Source: Microbacterium sp. SS28
Lineage (GTDB): Bacteria > Actinomycetota > Actinomycetes > Actinomycetales > Microbacteriaceae
Length of the DNA stretch: 64,000 bases
Direction: 5' to 3'
Assembly (NCBI RefSeq): GCF_022761035.1
Contig: NZ_JAKWJP010000003.1
Location: 248,001-312,000 of the forward strand
Position numbers and translations under genes: made by a program
Notes under the pieces: generated by a model
What the model saw: only the letters and a program-made list of their open reading frames with translations
Databases searched by the model: none
Told to the model about the DNA's origin: nothing
Shown: piece after piece, positions 34,973 through 43,013 of the stretch
Numbering within the stretch: the first letter of the stretch is position 1
How the letters are laid out: every line of letters starts with the position of its first letter

Positions 34973-35069
34973 TCGTCAGCGAGTCCGCGACCGAGCCCCC
35001 TGCCAACGGTCGGAGCCTCGGACGCCCCGTCCGCGCCGGCCCCACCCCGCCTTGCGACGGCCCGGTGCC

Positions 35070-36554
35070 TCAGAACGGAGGCGGATCATCGTCCGGCACG
35101 TGAGAACTGGCGAGTGCCGGTGCACGCTCCGAGGTGCGACCGTGCCCGCGCACGGCACCCCGCCGAGGCGCCTCCGCGCTCGGAATGAACCTCAGCGTCG
35201 CCGGCATATGGTCGGTGTAGACGCGACCTGTCGGGCTCGTCCAGATGAGGCGACCGCCGACTTGTTCGACCCGCCAGAACGACACGTGCTTGAGCACGTG
35301 ATGTCGACGGCAGAGATGCGCGAGGTTGCATTCCGCGGTGACCCCGCCCAAGGCCGCGTCGATCGTGTGATCGGCGTCGCAGCGCCACGGCTTCATCGTG
35401 CAGCCCGGGAAGCGGCAGCGCTCGTCGCGAACGTTCAAGAACCGCCGCAGTTCGGCAGACGGTCGATAGCAGTGGACGGCGACCGGCGCGCCGGTCTGCC
35501 CGTCGACCAGCACACGGGTCCACGCGGGCGTCGCCGCCATGAGGCGGCGGACGAGGTCTGCGTCGACCGGCCCGTAGCCGCTCAGCAGCGCCGGCTCCTC
35601 GCTGACGCCCGCCGCCGTCTCGATCGGGATCGTCACCTGAATCGCGCCGCGGATGCCCGTCAGCGCGCTGCCGTCCGTGCCGCCGTGGCCCGTGGGGACG
35701 GAAGTCAGCAGCAGATCGGAGAGCACATCGGCGCGGATCTCGCCGAGCGTCCTTGAAGCAGAGGCCTCGTCGTCGGCGTTCACGGCTGCGTCAGTGTCGT
35801 GCTCCGCTGCGACCGGCCGCGCGGCATCCGGTCCCCGATCCAACCCAGCGCCCTCCGCATCGGCGACACTGCGCGCGAACTCGGTGAGACGGTCCATGAT
35901 CGCGTACGCCAGGGGAGCGGGCAGGTCGGCGAGCAGCCGGGCCATGCCGTCGTCGAGGTCGAGCACGCGCACGTCGCGGCTGCGCAGCGCGGCCGTCCGG
36001 CGGCGAGCCGATGCCTCGGGATCGATCCGCGCCGCGATCACCCGAGCGATCTCTCTCATGCGCCCCGCGGACTCGACCTCGGCCACCGCGAGGGTGAGCG
36101 TCTCGTACTCGCGCCGAGCGGCGTCTTCCGTCAGCACGACGCCCTCGTCGACGATCGTCGTGACGTGCTGTCGATCGATCCGGCCCGCGCGCCACGCGTC
36201 GAACGTCGCCGAGAAGCGCGTGACGAGCGTGTGCGCGTCGTCGATCCGCCGCTGCACCGTGCGGTCGCCGACGCGCATCGCGGTGCCGAGCTCGGCCGAC
36301 ACCTCGCGCAGTGGCAGATCGTTGCCGAACCGCACGCCCTGCGTGCGCCGTTCCACCGTGCGCGCCTCGACGAGGTCGACCGCCCGTGCGAGGAGCGCCG
36401 CCTCGTGCGCCTGCGCAGCGGCGACGGCTGCCCGCGCGTGCTGCACCTCGTCGACGAGAGTGTCGAGCTCGCGCCACACCCCCGGCGCTGGACCGCTCGC
36501 TTCGAACTCGTACCCCACGGCAACGCCCGTCTCTTCTGGTGCGCCACGGCTCAT
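35070..36554 (-). CDS. DUF222 / HNH endonuclease domain protein (13E12 family)
   Basis: 494 residues. The N-terminal two-thirds is helical DUF222 (the '13E12 repeat' family). The C-terminal HNH domain has R-C-R-F-P-G-C, C-D-A-D-H-T-I-D and N-L-A-H-L-C-R-R-H-H. These proteins occur in many copies in actinobacterial genomes; their role is unknown and mobility has been proposed. It ends in a disordered Pro/Arg-rich tail. The flanking gap 34973-35069 holds nothing I can identify; the gap at 36555-36672 is noticeably AT-rich. Confidence 0.88.
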   Translation of the reverse strand: MSRGAPEETGVAVGYEFEASGPAPGVWRELDTLVDEVQHARAAVAAAQAHEAALLARAVDLVEARTVERRTQGVRFGNDLPLREVSAELGTAMRVGDRTVQRRIDDAHTLVTRFSATFDAWRAGRIDRQHVTTIVDEGVVLTEDAARREYETLTLAVAEVESAGRMREIARVIAARIDPEASARRRTAALRSRDVRVLDLDDGMARLLADLPAPLAYAIMDRLTEFARSVADAEGAGLDRGPDAARPVAAEHDTDAAVNADDEASASRTLGEIRADVLSDLLLTSVPTGHGGTDGSALTGIRGAIQVTIPIETAAGVSEEPALLSGYGPVDADLVRRLMAATPAWTRVLVDGQTGAPVAVHCYRPSAELRRFLNVRDERCRFPGCTMKPWRCDADHTIDAALGGVTAECNLAHLCRRHHVLKHVSFWRVEQVGGRLIWTSPTGRVYTDHMPATLRFIPSAEAPRRGAVRGHGRTSERAPALASSHVPDDDPPPF

Positions 36555-36672
36555 GCGGGCGACTCACGGTGCTGCGCGCTAAGTGGGTACGTTGCGCGAC
36601 TTCTCCTCACATGCTAGAACATATCTACGAAGAATGCAAACGCAATCAGAAAAGAGCGTCGAAGAGATGAAA

Positions 36673-37266
36673 TCAACCATTCTCGGCGTCCGCGGTCCGG
36701 ATCCCTAGCCCCGCACCTTCCGCGTCGAGCCACGACCGGAGCTTCGCGCGGGCGCGGGCGTGCCGGCTGCGGACGGTGGCGGGTCGCATCGAGAGGATCT
36801 CGGCAACTTCGGCGAGGCTGAACCCATCCCAGTAGGCGAGCCGGATGATCTCCTGGTCGATCTCGTCGAGCAGCTCGAGCACGCTGCGCACCCGGGCTGT
36901 GAGATCCCCGTCGTCGGGAGCGGAGCCCTGGACGCTCAGCTCTTCGCCGAGCCGCTGGGTCAGCGCTGTGCGCCTCGCGTGCGTGCGCCGCTGTCCTGCG
37001 AAGACCTTCCGGGCGACGCCGAACAGCCACATGCGCGCCTTCGTGGGATCGTCGGGGATCGACCGCTCACGCCGCCACACGACGAGGAGGGTCTCGCCGA
37101 GCAGATCGGCGGCATCGGCAGGGGTCGTCGTGCGGCGCAGGAAGTAGTCGAGCAGGCTTCCCGCCTCGCGCTCGACGAGCTCGGTGACCGCTTCGACGCG
37201 CGCGGTGGCGCCGTCGCGCCGGGTCCCCGGAACGGGACGCGGCAGCGAGAACCCACCGGCACTCAA
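36673..37266 (-). CDS. ECF-type RNA polymerase sigma factor
   Basis: 197 residues. Sigma region 2 is at about 35-100 (A-A-D-L-L-G-E-T-L-L-V-V-W-R-R, M-W-L-F-G-V-A-R) and region 4 at about 130-185 (D-Q-E-I-I-R-L-A-Y-W-D-G-F-S-L-A-E-V-A-E-I-L, R-P-A-T-V-R-S-R). The start is a TTG at 37266 overlapping the upstream stop (TTGA); this rare codon is supported by the coupling and by the lack of a better in-frame start before region 2. The upstream partner encodes a small membrane protein, so the usual sigma-first order is reversed. Confidence 0.9.
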   Translation of the reverse strand: MSAGGFSLPRPVPGTRRDGATARVEAVTELVEREAGSLLDYFLRRTTTPADAADLLGETLLVVWRRERSIPDDPTKARMWLFGVARKVFAGQRRTHARRTALTQRLGEELSVQGSAPDDGDLTARVRSVLELLDEIDQEIIRLAYWDGFSLAEVAEILSMRPATVRSRHARARAKLRSWLDAEGAGLGIRTADAENG

Positions 37267-37799
37267 TGCAGCTCTCCCGTGCAGTCGCTGTCTCCGCCCA
37301 TGCCGCCCGTGTCGGCGGTCAGCAGCTCACCGGGGATCGTCGCTGTGATCAGATCGTTCTCGGCACTCGACCAGGGGAAGGAGTCGCCTGCGGCCTCGTA
37401 GCGCAGAGCCGTGTCGTAGAGGCGCTGGCCGATGCCCGTCCAGTCCAGTGTGCGCAGGTGGTCGACGGCCGCCGTGCTCACCTCGACGTAGTCGAGTTCG
37501 CCGTTGAAGAACTCGAGCGAGCAGCTGACCGTCCGCCCGGTGTCGGTCGTGTACGTCACGGGGATGACCAAGTCCGGGACCATCCGCGGGTCGGTGCCGC
37601 CCGTGGTGGCGAGCGCGAGCGCCGGGGCCAGCGCGAGCGGCGTCATCGCCCACGCGAGCGTCTTCCGACGGCGCGTCGCGCGCGCCCGGCCGCGCGCCTC
37701 GACGACGAGGGCGTCGAGGCGGGCCTGCACGCCGGGCTCCCAGGCCCGGCTGGGCGGAGCGCTGCGGGCAAGCAGGTCGTCGATCATCGGCTCGCTCAT
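37263..37799 (-). CDS. Small membrane protein, putative sigma-factor partner
   Basis: 178 residues: a cytoplasmic N-terminus (D-D-L-L-A-R-S-A-P-P, then a basic R-R-R-K), one membrane segment near 65-82 (T-L-A-W-A-M-T-P-L-A-L-A-P-A-L-A-L-A) and an extracytoplasmic C-terminal domain. The topology suits an anti-sigma or sensor partner of the coupled ECF factor, but no zinc-binding ZAS motif is visible. ATG 37799 is the last start before the minisatellite; the frame stays open through the repeats but those are not coding. Confidence 0.65.
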   Translation of the reverse strand: MSEPMIDDLLARSAPPSRAWEPGVQARLDALVVEARGRARATRRRKTLAWAMTPLALAPALALATTGGTDPRMVPDLVIPVTYTTDTGRTVSCSLEFFNGELDYVEVSTAAVDHLRTLDWTGIGQRLYDTALRYEAAGDSFPWSSAENDLITATIPGELLTADTGGMGGDSDCTGELH

Positions 37800-38194
37800 G
37801 GTGTTGTCATCCTCCGTGCTCAGATGGGCTCTCACCAAGTACGTGGCCGGCACGAGCCGAAACGTTGCACGCGAGCCGAAACCGCCGCACGGCCAGCCGA
37901 AGCCACCGAACCCCGAGCCGAAGCCACCGAACCCCGAGCCGAAACCCCCGCACGGCCAGCCGAAACCCCCGCACGGCCAGCCGAAACCACCACAACGCGA
38001 GCCGAAACCGCCGCACGGCCGGCCGAAACCACCACACCGCGAGCCGAAACCGCTGCACCGCCAGCCGAACTGCTGCACCGCGAGCCGAAACCGCCGAACG
38101 GCCAGCCGAAGCCACCGAACCCCGAGCCGAAACCCCCGAACCGCCGGCCGAAACAGCCGCACCGCGAGCGGGCTCGGGCGCGCCGCGCAGGCGG
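37800..38194. other. Divergent intergenic region dominated by a minisatellite
   Basis: 395 bp between the sigma-partner gene (minus) and the SLC13 gene (plus). Apart from 53 bp next to the sigma-partner start and 30 bp next to the SLC13 start, it is filled by the 21-bp repeat array. The promoters of both genes must lie in or next to the array. Confidence 0.8.
37853..38164. repeat. 15-unit 21-bp minisatellite with invariant GCCGAA core
   Basis: Fifteen head-to-tail units fill exactly 312 bp: thirteen of 21 bp, one of 20 and one (the first) of 19. Every unit has GCCGAA at the same phase, usually preceded by GA or CA and followed by AC or GC, then a variable C/A/G-rich half. The 19- and 20-bp units break any reading frame, so the heptapeptide translations in both directions are not genes. 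21 bp is two turns of B-DNA, so the cores lie on one face of the helix. Confidence 0.95.
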
Positions 38195-39772
38195 ATGGCT
38201 ACGCTGAGCCGCGTGGACCCCGTCGTCGCAACACTCGTGATCCTCGTCCTCGCGATCGTCGCCTTCGTGAGCAATCGCCTGCCGCTCGGCATCGTCGCGA
38301 TCGGTGTCGCGCTCGCGCTCTACTTCACGGGCGTCCTGACGCTCACCGAGGCGCTCGCGGGGTTCGGTGACCCGACAGTCCTCTTCATCGCGGCGCTCTT
38401 CGTCGTGAGCGAAGCGCTCGACGCGACGGGTGTCACGACGTGGGCGGGGCAGAAGGTCATCGCGCGCGCGGGCACGAAGCGTCGCACGCTCCTGCTCGTG
38501 ATCGGCCTGCTCGTCGCGGTCGTCTCGGCGCTCATCAGCGTCAACGGCGCCGTCGCCGCCCTGCTGCCGCTCGTCGTCGTCGTGGCGACTCGAGCGAGCC
38601 TCCCGCCGTCGCAGCTGCTCATGCCGCTCGCGTTCGCCGCGAGCGCGGGATCGATGCTGCTGCTCACGGGCACACCCGTCAACATCATCGTGTCCGAGTT
38701 CGCGGTCGGCGCGGGGGAGAGAGCATTCGGCTACTTCGAGTTCGCCCTCGTCGGCATCCCTCTCGTCATCGGCACGGTGCTCATCCTGACGTTCTTCTCG
38801 CGCTTCCTCCTGCCTCAGCGCGAGAGCGCGCAGATGCCGATCGACCTGATGAGGCATGCACGGATGCTGCGCCGGCAGTATTCGCTGAGCCTCGAGACCT
38901 CGCTGCTCGTGGGCCCCGCGAATGGTGTCACCGAGGTCGTCGTGGCGCCGCGCTCGCCGCTCATCGGGTCGAAGGTGTTCCCCGGCATGACGACGCCGAC
39001 GGGCGACCTCGTCGTGCTCGCCGCGCGCCGGGGCGACGCCGTGCTCAAGGGCGAGATCGTCGTCCAGGCGGGGGACGCGCTGCTCATGCAGGGGCGGTGG
39101 GACGACCTCGTCCGGCACGCCGACGAAGAAGGCGTCCTGCCCGTGCACTCGCCGCAGGAGCTGCGCCGCTTCGTGCCGCTCGGACGCGGGGCCAAGCGCA
39201 CGCTCGTCATCGTCGGAGCCATGGTCGTGCTGCTCGCGACGGGGCTCGTCCCGCCCGCAGTCGCGGCGCTGCTCGCGGCCTGCGCCCTCGTCCTCAGTGG
39301 GGTCGTCAAGGTGCCGCAGGCGTACGGCTCGATCTCGTGGACGACCATCGTGCTCATCGCGGGCATGATCCCGCTGTCGACGGCCTTCACCAAGACGGGC
39401 GCCGCCGACCTCATCGCGGACGGACTGCTCTCGCTCATCGGCGACCAAGGACCCTACGTCGCCCTCGCCGTGCTGCTCCTGCTGACCCTCGTCCTGAGCC
39501 AGCTCATCAGCAACACCGCAACAGTCCTGATCGTCGCGCCCATCGCGCTGTCGATAGCAGCGACCCTGGGCGTCTCGGCGCAGCCGTTCCTCATGGCGCT
39601 CGCCGTCGTCGCCGCCGCGGCCTTCCTCACGCCCGTCGCGACGCCCGCGAACCTCATGGTCATGGATCCCGCGGGCTACCAGTTCGGCGACTACTGGAAG
39701 CTCGGCCTCCCGCTCGCGATCCTGTTCCTGCTCGTCGCGGTCTTCTACGTACCGCTCGTCTGGCCGTTCTGA
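38195..39772 (+). CDS. SLC13-family transporter with internal RCK_C (TrkA-C) domain
   Basis: 525 residues, about eleven membrane segments in two homologous halves. Each half ends in a Ser-Asn-Thr-like substrate motif (first half I-S-V-N-G-A-V-A and T-G-T-P-V-N; second half I-S-N-T-A-T and T-P-V-A-T-P-A-N). Between them, about residues 225-320, is a soluble RCK_C-type domain (V-V-A-P-R-S-P-L-I-G, D-L-V-V-L-A-A-R-R-G). This fits sodium/sulfate or dicarboxylate symporters of the SLC13/DASS group. ATG 38195 is 30 bp from the minisatellite; GTG 38213 is an alternative. Confidence 0.87.
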   Translation: MATLSRVDPVVATLVILVLAIVAFVSNRLPLGIVAIGVALALYFTGVLTLTEALAGFGDPTVLFIAALFVVSEALDATGVTTWAGQKVIARAGTKRRTLLLVIGLLVAVVSALISVNGAVAALLPLVVVVATRASLPPSQLLMPLAFAASAGSMLLLTGTPVNIIVSEFAVGAGERAFGYFEFALVGIPLVIGTVLILTFFSRFLLPQRESAQMPIDLMRHARMLRRQYSLSLETSLLVGPANGVTEVVVAPRSPLIGSKVFPGMTTPTGDLVVLAARRGDAVLKGEIVVQAGDALLMQGRWDDLVRHADEEGVLPVHSPQELRRFVPLGRGAKRTLVIVGAMVVLLATGLVPPAVAALLAACALVLSGVVKVPQAYGSISWTTIVLIAGMIPLSTAFTKTGAADLIADGLLSLIGDQGPYVALAVLLLLTLVLSQLISNTATVLIVAPIALSIAATLGVSAQPFLMALAVVAAAAFLTPVATPANLMVMDPAGYQFGDYWKLGLPLAILFLLVAVFYVPLVWPF

Positions 39773-39784
39773 CCGCATCCGACA

Positions 39785-39819
39785 GCGGCCCCGCAGCGTT
39801 CGGGTCGCTGCGGGGCCGC
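39785..39819. terminator. Bidirectional terminator hairpin
   Basis: A perfect 14-bp stem (GCGGCCCCGCAGCG at 39785-39798, complement at 39806-39819) with a 7-nt loop, between the convergent SLC13 and SDR genes. Confidence 0.82.
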
Positions 39820-39834
39820 CCAGGGTGGAGGGGC

Positions 39835-40899
39835 TTACGCCGCCGACCACCCGCCGTCGCTCGCGAGCACGACGCCGTTGACGTTCACGCCGTCATCGCT
39901 CAGGAGGAAGGTGATGGATGCCGCGAGCGCCTCCGCCTCGGCGGCGTCGGGCAGGATCGTCATCGCGAGCTGCACGCGCTCGGCGCCGAGCGGCGAGGCG
40001 AACGAGGCCTCGATGTTGGTGATGGTCGGTCCCGGGGCGACGGCGTTGACGCGGATGCCGCTCGGTCCGTACATGAAGCCGCTCGACTTCGTCAGACCCA
40101 CGACGGCGTGCTTCGAGGCCGTGTAGGCGGCACCGGCGGCCGAGCCGCGGAGGGCCGCTTCGGACGCCGTGTTGACGATCGAGCCGAAGCCCTGCTCGAG
40201 CATGCCGGGGATGACGGCGCGCATCATCTTCATCGTGCCGGTCACGTTGACGCGCATGACGCGCTCCCAGACGGCGTCCGACAGCTCGCCGACGGGCGTC
40301 ATGTCGTCCATGATTCCGGCGATGTTCGCGAGGCAGTCGATCGTGCCGCCGGCCGCCTCGACGATGCGCGCGACGCCGGCGTCGTCGGTGATGTCGGCGG
40401 TGAGCGCGACGATCTCGGCGCCCGCGTGCTCGGCGACGAACTCGTCGAGGCGCTCCTGGCTCACGTCGACGGCGACGACGCGTCCGCCCTCGCGGGCGAC
40501 GCGCGAAGCCGTGGCGCGGCCGATGCCCGAACCGGCTCCCGTCACGACGACGGTCTTGCCCGTGAAGCGGCCGCCGTCGATGCGCTCGGTCCACTCGCGG
40601 GGCGCGGGGCGCGCGGCCTCCGCGGCAGGCGCAGGTGCGGCAGTCGCTGCCGGGGCCCCTGCGGGCACGGCGCCTGAAGCGGCGTTGCGCACGAGGTCGT
40701 CGAGCATCTCCTGCGTGAAGGCGCCGCGGCTCAGCTTGACGAGGCGCTTGAGGGCGAGGCGGCGGACGGGCTTGAACACGTCGGGCGTCTGACCGCCCTG
40801 CGCGAGCATCTCGGTGAGGATCGCGTTGCCGGCCGGGTCGGCGAGCCAGTCGGCGATCGAGGTGTCTCCCGTGAGGGAGCGTGAAGCGTCAATGGTCAT
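39835..40899 (-). CDS. SDR oxidoreductase with N-terminal helical extension
   Basis: 354 residues. The C-terminal 245 residues are a classical SDR: T-G-A-G-S-G-I-G-R, L-A-N-I-A-G-I (for N-N-A-G), S-E-A-A-L with the catalytic Ser region, Y-T-A-S-K, ending A-S-D-G-G-W. Residues 12-75 are an extra helical domain (A-D-W-L-A-D-P-A-G-N-A-I-L, then L-V-K-L-S-R-G) joined by an Ala/Pro linker. Similar extensions occur on other actinobacterial SDRs; their role is unknown. A divergent TetR gene shares its promoter and a palindromic operator, so it is probably induced by a TetR ligand. Confidence 0.85.
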   Translation of the reverse strand: MTIDASRSLTGDTSIADWLADPAGNAILTEMLAQGGQTPDVFKPVRRLALKRLVKLSRGAFTQEMLDDLVRNAASGAVPAGAPAATAAPAPAAEAARPAPREWTERIDGGRFTGKTVVVTGAGSGIGRATASRVAREGGRVVAVDVSQERLDEFVAEHAGAEIVALTADITDDAGVARIVEAAGGTIDCLANIAGIMDDMTPVGELSDAVWERVMRVNVTGTMKMMRAVIPGMLEQGFGSIVNTASEAALRGSAAGAAYTASKHAVVGLTKSSGFMYGPSGIRVNAVAPGPTITNIEASFASPLGAERVQLAMTILPDAAEAEALAASITFLLSDDGVNVNGVVLASDGGWSAA

Positions 40900-40916
40900 T
40901 CCGGGTCCTTCCGTCG

Positions 40917-40940
40917 TTACCGGACAGCTTTGTCCGGTAA
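40917..40940. promoter_or_regulatory. TetR operator palindrome
   Basis: Perfect 10-bp arms, TTACCGGACA at 40917-40926 and TGTCCGGTAA at 40931-40940, separated by GCTT. It lies in the 53-bp gap between the divergent SDR (start 40899) and TetR gene (start 40953), and can repress both. Confidence 0.85.
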
Positions 40941-40952
40941 TAGTGTATTCCC

Positions 40953-41528
40953 GTGCCGACTCCTTCGGAGACCGCGTCCCGCGCCAACCGCGGTCCTGCA
41001 GCTGGTCCCTCCAATCGCCGAGCCCTCATCGCCGCCGCGCGCGAGGTGTACGCCGAAGCGGGGCTCAGTGCGCCCTTCAGCCAGGTCGCCAAGCGCGCCG
41101 GCGTCGGACAGGGCAGCCTCTACCGGCATTTCCCCGACCGTACGGCGCTCGCCCTCGCGGTCTTCGACGACAACATCCTCGAGCTCGAGGCCTTCGCCGC
41201 CGAGCCCGACCGCACGATCGAAGACCTCCTCGACCTCGTCGCCGACCAGGCGGTCGTCTCGACCGCCTTCATCGAACTGCTCACGTCCGGCCCCGGTGAG
41301 CCGCGCGTCGTGCCGCTCGGGCTGCGCTTCCGCGAGGTCGTGGCGCGACTCGTCGACCGGCAGCACGCGGCCGGGCGTGCGGCATCCGTCGAAATCGAAG
41401 ACGTCCTGCTCGCGACCGAGATGCTCGCGTTCGTGATCGCGCGCACACCGAGGGAGGGGAGAGCGGATGCCGCGTCCCGCGCGCGCCGCCTCCTGCGCGC
41501 CGCCTTCGAGGCCACTTCACGCAGCTGA
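40953..41528 (+). CDS. TetR family transcriptional regulator
   Basis: 191 residues. The HTH is R-R-A-L-I-A-A-A-R-E-V-Y-A-E-A-G, F-S-Q-V-A-K-R-A-G-V-G-Q-G-S-L-Y-R-H-F-P-D-R; the C-terminal ligand domain is helical. The GTG start at 40953 follows a TAGTGT -10-like hexamer by a few bases, so the mRNA may be leaderless. Divergent to the SDR gene with a shared perfect palindrome. Confidence 0.9.
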   Translation: MPTPSETASRANRGPAAGPSNRRALIAAAREVYAEAGLSAPFSQVAKRAGVGQGSLYRHFPDRTALALAVFDDNILELEAFAAEPDRTIEDLLDLVADQAVVSTAFIELLTSGPGEPRVVPLGLRFREVVARLVDRQHAAGRAASVEIEDVLLATEMLAFVIARTPREGRADAASRARRLLRAAFEATSRS

Positions 41529-41595
41529 GAACCGCGCGCTGCATCCCGATGGTCGCGCGACGGGTTACCGTTGTCTGTCTCGGGGAAGGATCACG

Positions 41596-41910
41596 ATGGG
41601 GCGATTCATTTACAGCGGCGGCGACTCGGTCGATATCGAGGACCGCACGCTCGCGCATCTGCGCATCGTCGTCATGAACAAGCTGCGCCGCTCGGAGGCC
41701 TTCATGTTCGACGTCGAGATCGGCGACGGCAGCGGCCGGCGCAGCTTCTGGATCAATCCGTCCGTCGCGCTGCAGTTCCACTTCTTCGGGAGTCGTCAGC
41801 CCCGCATCAACCGCGCCTGGGTCGAGGACCTCATGCAGGTCGCGAGCGGCCCCAGCGGGCTCACGCTCGTGCCTGAGCCGCCCGAGGAGCAGGCGCCCGA
41901 GACCGACTGA
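41596..41910 (+). CDS. DUF7882-type small protein (often misnamed ATP-dependent DNA ligase)
   Basis: 104 residues: M-G-R-F-I-Y-S-G-G, I-E-D-R-T-L-A-H-L-R-I-V-V, N-K-L-R-R-S-E-A-F, S-F-W-I-N-P, ending V-P-E-P-P-E-E. The family is common in Microbacteriaceae and sometimes carries a DNA-ligase label, but at this size it has no ligase domain. Function unknown. A GGGGAAGGATCACG leader precedes ATG 41596. A paralogue lies convergently just downstream. Confidence 0.8.
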   Translation: MGRFIYSGGDSVDIEDRTLAHLRIVVMNKLRRSEAFMFDVEIGDGSGRRSFWINPSVALQFHFFGSRQPRINRAWVEDLMQVASGPSGLTLVPEPPEEQAPETD

Positions 41911-41931
41911 CCGCGACTGCGACAGCGACAG

Positions 41932-41954
41932 ACGAGGACGAGCTCAGTCCTCGT
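41932..41954. terminator. Short hairpin between convergent paralogues
   Basis: ACGAGGAC at 41932-41939 pairs with GTCCTCGT at 41947-41954 across a 7-nt loop. It overlaps the stop codon of the minus-strand gene and may act as a weak bidirectional terminator. Confidence 0.5.
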
Positions 41955-42303
41955 GGACTTCGACGACCTGCGGCGCGTTGTCGGAGACGTCGATGGGCCC
42001 GGTGTCGAAGTGCTCGGCGACGAGCGTGATGCCGCCTGACGAGTTCGCCGAGTTCGCGAGCTCTTCGATCCAGATCCTGTTGAGCTCGGTCGGGTCGGGA
42101 TCGTCGAAGACGAACCGCAGCGGGATCGAGGGATTGAGCCACAGGGTGCTGCGTCCGCGAGGCTGGTCGTCGGGATGCTGCCAGGAGACTGTGAAGCTCT
42201 CGCCGCGGCGGAGCTTCGTCGCGATCACGACCTTCAGGTGCGCGAGCGCTCGGTCCTCGATGTGGATGGGAGTGGCCGAGCCCCCGTAGTAGATCGTCCC
42301 CAT
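41944..42303 (-). CDS. DUF7882-type small protein, convergent paralogue
   Basis: 119 residues with the same landmarks as its neighbour: I-E-D-R-A-L-A-H-L-K-V-V-I, T-K-L-R-R-G-E-S-F, S-T-L-W-L-N-P and an N-R-I-W-I-E-E-L near residue 80, plus an acidic tail. TAAGGT lies 6 nt before ATG 42303, compatible with leaderless transcription. Function unknown. Confidence 0.78.
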   Translation of the reverse strand: MGTIYYGGSATPIHIEDRALAHLKVVIATKLRRGESFTVSWQHPDDQPRGRSTLWLNPSIPLRFVFDDPDPTELNRIWIEELANSANSSGGITLVAEHFDTGPIDVSDNAPQVVEVHED

Positions 42304-42322
42304 GTGATCACCTTAAGCCCGC

Positions 42323-42958
42323 TCATCGCGCCGCGCGCTCAAGATTGGCGACGAGTTCGTCGCGATCCTGACGCACGACATAAGCCGGCTGATCGCGCTC
42401 CACGCGCCAGCTCTCGCCGAGCGGTCCGATGTCGACGGTGTCGAAGCCGAAGGAGTCGTACAGCTCGGTCACGAGGGCGGATGCCTCGGGGAAATCGCTC
42501 GCGGTGGCGAGTGCGCGACGACCGGGGGTGCCCGGGGTTGCGCCGTCCGTGTTGATCTGCGCGGCCATGATGTGGTTGAAGGCCTTCGCGACCTTGGAGC
42601 CGGGCAGGTGCTCCTGCAGGAGCCCGCTCGTCGTCGCGCGCTTCTCGTCGAGCTCGGCGATGCGGCCGTCGCGCTCCCAGTAGTAGTTGTTCGTGTCGAG
42701 CACGATCTTCCCCGCGAGCGGTTCGGCGGGGATGTCGCGATACGCCTTGAGGGGCACGGTCACGACGACCCACTCTCCGGCGTTCGCGGCGTCGCGGGTC
42801 GTCGCGGCTCTGGCGTTCTCGCCGAGCTCGCTCACGAGACCCGAGAGCGTCTCGGGCCCCCGCGAGTTGGCGATGACGACGTCGTAGCCGCGGGCGACGA
42901 GCCCGCGTGCGACAGCTGATCCGATGTGTCCTGCGCCGATGATTCCCACTGTGGGCAT
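42323..42958 (-). CDS. NADP-dependent oxidoreductase, F420-reductase (FNO/NpdG-like) family
   Basis: 211 residues. The N-terminal Rossmann motif G-I-I-G-A-G-H-I-G-S is followed by I-A-N-S-R-G-P (a 2'-phosphate-binding Ser/Arg pair, hence NADP), V-V-V-T-V-P-L-K and L-D-T-N-N-Y-Y, and the C-terminal A-F-N-H-I. These place it in the F420-dependent NADP reductase-like group. Whether it uses F420 cannot be told. It appears monocistronic. Confidence 0.82.
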   Translation of the reverse strand: MPTVGIIGAGHIGSAVARGLVARGYDVVIANSRGPETLSGLVSELGENARAATTRDAANAGEWVVVTVPLKAYRDIPAEPLAGKIVLDTNNYYWERDGRIAELDEKRATTSGLLQEHLPGSKVAKAFNHIMAAQINTDGATPGTPGRRALATASDFPEASALVTELYDSFGFDTVDIGPLGESWRVERDQPAYVVRQDRDELVANLERAAR

Positions 42959-43013
42959 GTCGGGGTGGAACGCGCCCCCGGCATCCGTATTCCTCGATGT
43001 CGGCGCGAGTCGG

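Noticed and set aside
35070..36554. Intact mobile element around the DUF222-HNH gene
   Set aside because: No inverted or direct repeats, transposase or intron structure was found at its borders.
37853..38164. CRISPR array
   Set aside because: Units are contiguous 21-mers without unique spacers, and no cas genes are nearby.
37263..38207. Possible repeat protein encoded by the 21-bp array (heptapeptide repeats in both directions)
   Set aside because: The 19- and 20-bp units break every frame, the translations are low-complexity, and no start with a ribosome-binding site fits.
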